NCBI GenBank assembly: GCA_018389105.1
Contig: JACATO010001426.1
Coordinates: forward strand, 372,001 to 436,000
Direction: 5' to 3'
DNA from: Nautilus pompilius
Lineage: Eukaryota > Mollusca > Cephalopoda > Nautilida > Nautilidae
DNA: 64,000 bases
Part shown: piece after piece, positions 62,269-64,000 of the stretch
How positions within the stretch are numbered: the first letter of the stretch is position 1
How the letters are laid out: each line of letters starts with the position of its first letter
The notes under the pieces: model-generated
The model's database searches: none
The model's input: the letters and a program-made list of their open reading frames with translations, nothing else
Told to the model about the DNA's origin: nothing
Made by a program: the position numbers and the translations under genes

Positions 62269-62273
62269 TATTT
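62214..62273. repeat. (ATT)n microsatellite
   Basis: About fifteen ATT units with short TATA interruptions, like the array at 58588. Open frames through it are artefacts of the repeat. Confidence 0.93.
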
Positions 62274-62566
62274 TTAAACAATTTTTTATATCGAATATGT
62301 TTGATTTTCGTCCCGGCCGTCTTGATGCCACGGGCACGCACCACGCCTCCACAGGTTGTAGACGAGCGGACTGATTGCGTAGGGGTTCTCTCCCCATCAC
62401 CTTCACACCAAACGATCGATCGCGTTACTCTTTGCAACAATTGGCAACTATTCGATCGTATTTCCGGATGCCGGCCGGCGACTGGGTCATGAATTAGACG
62501 TTCTAATTTTGCCTTTTGCTTTGTTTTCTGATAACAACTGGAAGCCACGCCTGCCATAATTGCTAA

Positions 62567-62833
62567 TTAGCAAGAAACGTCTTGTTTATTTGCAAGGTTC
62601 TTCCTCGTATCTCTTTCCGCTTCTCCGGGTGCGTCCTCCCAGATCCTGGAGCGTGAATGATCGCATTCGGCGTCGATACGTCGACCAGAAAAGCCAGCAG
62701 TACCCCTGCTAGCATCCCGCTGACGAAGAATTCTGAACCTGCAGTACCAACGACGCGAAAATATCAGTATCTTAGAAGGACCGGTTAGTATTTGTATTTG
62801 ACCAGGTGTGTATTTAGCCAGCGCGTAATGCAA
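62567..62833 (-). other. Coding-like open reading of unknown nature
   Basis: An 88-codon minus-strand frame with a charged second half (RIWEDAPGEAERDTRKNLAN). No family recognised and no splice pattern established. May be chance in CpG-rich sequence. Confidence 0.15.
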
Positions 62834-63214
62834 TATTTGGAGAACTGTCGTTACAAAAGGCTATTATATTAATGAGGGAGGTACTGTATCACAGTCTCTA
62901 AAGGTCAACCGGTGCTGCATGATACAGGTTTAAAAGATAGCGTAATGCAAATGCACCGATGTTATACAAAGGGTTAATGGACCAGGGCCTGATACTGCTT
63001 TAACCCTAAACTAGGGCTTCGCAAATAAATGAGTGGACCAACTGTAAGGCGGAAAATTGTGAGAAACAAAATGCAAGCGGACCAATTAAGAATTGATGCA
63101 TAATCAAATGCTTTTTTTAAAAATTTAAACTCTGGATAAAATTTGATGTATAAAATCAATAAATATATTATTCAAAATGAAATCAATTTTTAGGAGGCAA
63201 AAATTAGCACAGTC

Positions 63215-63510
63215 TAACAACTTACGAGTGAGAGCAGGTAAAATTCATCTTCCGCCAGCGGTCCTTCCACCCGGTTCTGAAGCTTCTGATCAACTTTACT
63301 GTTTTCCTCCGTGGTCGAGCATCGCATCGCCCATCTCAGTCTGTATCTTGTCAAAATGTGCGCTGGACTTCCCTGCACGGATCTTGTCGATTAACTTCTA
63401 CGTTTTCTTCTTGTTCTCCGAATACGCCGCATTGATGTCCCCGCATTGTCTCTCGAGCCCTACCTTTCCAGCTGCCACACAGTTTCAAGATCTTCCAGAC
63501 AGTACGTAGA
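63215..63510 (-). pseudogene. Unidentified coding-like relic
   Basis: One minus-strand frame reads CGDINAAYSENKKKT, stop, KLIDKIRAGKSSAHFDKIQT followed by EMGDAMLDHGGK and a stop. The composition (amphipathic, charged, K/D/E-rich) looks like a real protein; an in-frame stop interrupts it. Small MADF/Myb-like DNA-binding proteins of transposons have this feel, but I cannot assign it. Confidence 0.3.
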
Positions 63511-63677
63511 AAAACGGAGAAGGAGGGGAGACATATCGTGATGTTCTTATGCGAGCTGTACACAAAATAACCTCAAATAGCTGTACCGCCAGATCCAGCG
63601 CTAGGGTATTTGTCGTGGTACTTTTTTATGTAAAAAAAAAAAATGTCACAGATTTTCTTTGGATTGTCCCCTAAAAC

Positions 63678-63720
63678 AGTGTTTCTCGACCTTTTTTGAT
63701 GCTGTGGACCGGCTGACTAA
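63678..63720. repeat. Possible hAT-type terminal sequence
   Basis: CAGTGTTTCTCGACCTTTTT followed by GTGGACC resembles a hAT end (CAGTGNTTCTCAACCTTTTT ... GGACC). The element would extend to the right, beyond what can be recognised here; no opposite end was found in the window. Confidence 0.35.
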
Positions 63721-64000
63721 CTTCCTGAACTGATGTGAACTGCTTTTAAGATTCCGGCCATTTTTGTCTTCTATTCTGCTATATCTGAGCATATAAGCCC
63801 GAAGTTAGGCGAATGGGCTCACACTAGGGTTTAATTAACTTCAGTAATCTGAAACAGTCTCTATTTAGAACAGATATCAATAAAAATAGTTAAAATTGTG
63901 ACATGATATGAACATGGTCATTTCTTTTTAAAACGATTCCCCAGAGATTCCATTCTGAGAGTGAACTACAGGTACCAGACCAGTACAAGATTTTTATAAA

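Overview
This window looks like an AT-rich animal genome. It is intron-heavy, has no operons, is littered with decayed transposons and microsatellites, and has two CpG-rich zones. The one gene I can reconstruct is conserved across animals. The transposon mix (several mariner lineages, piggyBac, pogo/Tigger-like, LINE, tRNA-derived SINEs, MITEs) together with CpG-poor gene sequence and CpG-rich promoter sequence suggests an invertebrate, possibly a lophotrochozoan such as a mollusc. That taxonomic guess is inference only.

The main content is one gene on the minus strand, a CDC14-family dual-specificity protein phosphatase. I can trace it through 13 coding exons from the ATG at 57758 to a stop at 2734, a span of 55 kb. 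Every junction has GT..AG borders and the phases join without a break, giving 1566 nt of CDS, or 521 residues plus stop. The product carries the CDC14 N-terminal domain and the catalytic domain. The HCxxxxxR signature (Cys277, Arg283) is split between exons 9 and 10, with the general acid at Asp250. A basic, Ser/Met-rich tail follows. As read, it ends in a hydrophobic segment that would make a C-terminal membrane anchor unless a further splice removes it.

Layout: 1-2733 is 3' flank/3' UTR with one palindromic MITE. From 2734 to 57758 lies CDC14, whose introns hold a piggyBac-like fossil (about 5.0-5.4 kb), pogo-like fossils (18.0-18.2 and 38.3-38.7 kb), LINE reverse-transcriptase tails (20.8 and 46.9-47.1 kb), tRNA-type SINEs (20.4 and 23.7-23.9 kb), four mariner elements (28.1-29.0, 29.1-30.4, 34.2-35.5 and 45.1-46.3 kb), another Tc1/mariner-type fragment (51.6-52.0 kb) and MITEs. 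A G-rich minisatellite (56.98-57.46 kb) sits in intron 1 close to exon 1. From 57759 to 58.2 kb is the CpG-rich 5' UTR/promoter of CDC14, with CCAAT boxes and an E-box. From 58.2 to 64 kb is upstream flank. It contains a roughly 600-bp tandem array carrying 16 exact copies of the palindrome TGACGTCA (the CREB/ATF site), trinucleotide repeats, and a CpG-rich stretch (60.6-63.6 kb) with coding-like fragments I cannot name.

I found no convincing new enzyme or defence system. The items most worth following up are the predicted tail anchor of CDC14, the CRE-containing satellite upstream of a cell-cycle gene, a three-copy palindromic MITE family, and the unexplained coding-like relics at 15.5-16.2 kb and 60.7-63.5 kb.
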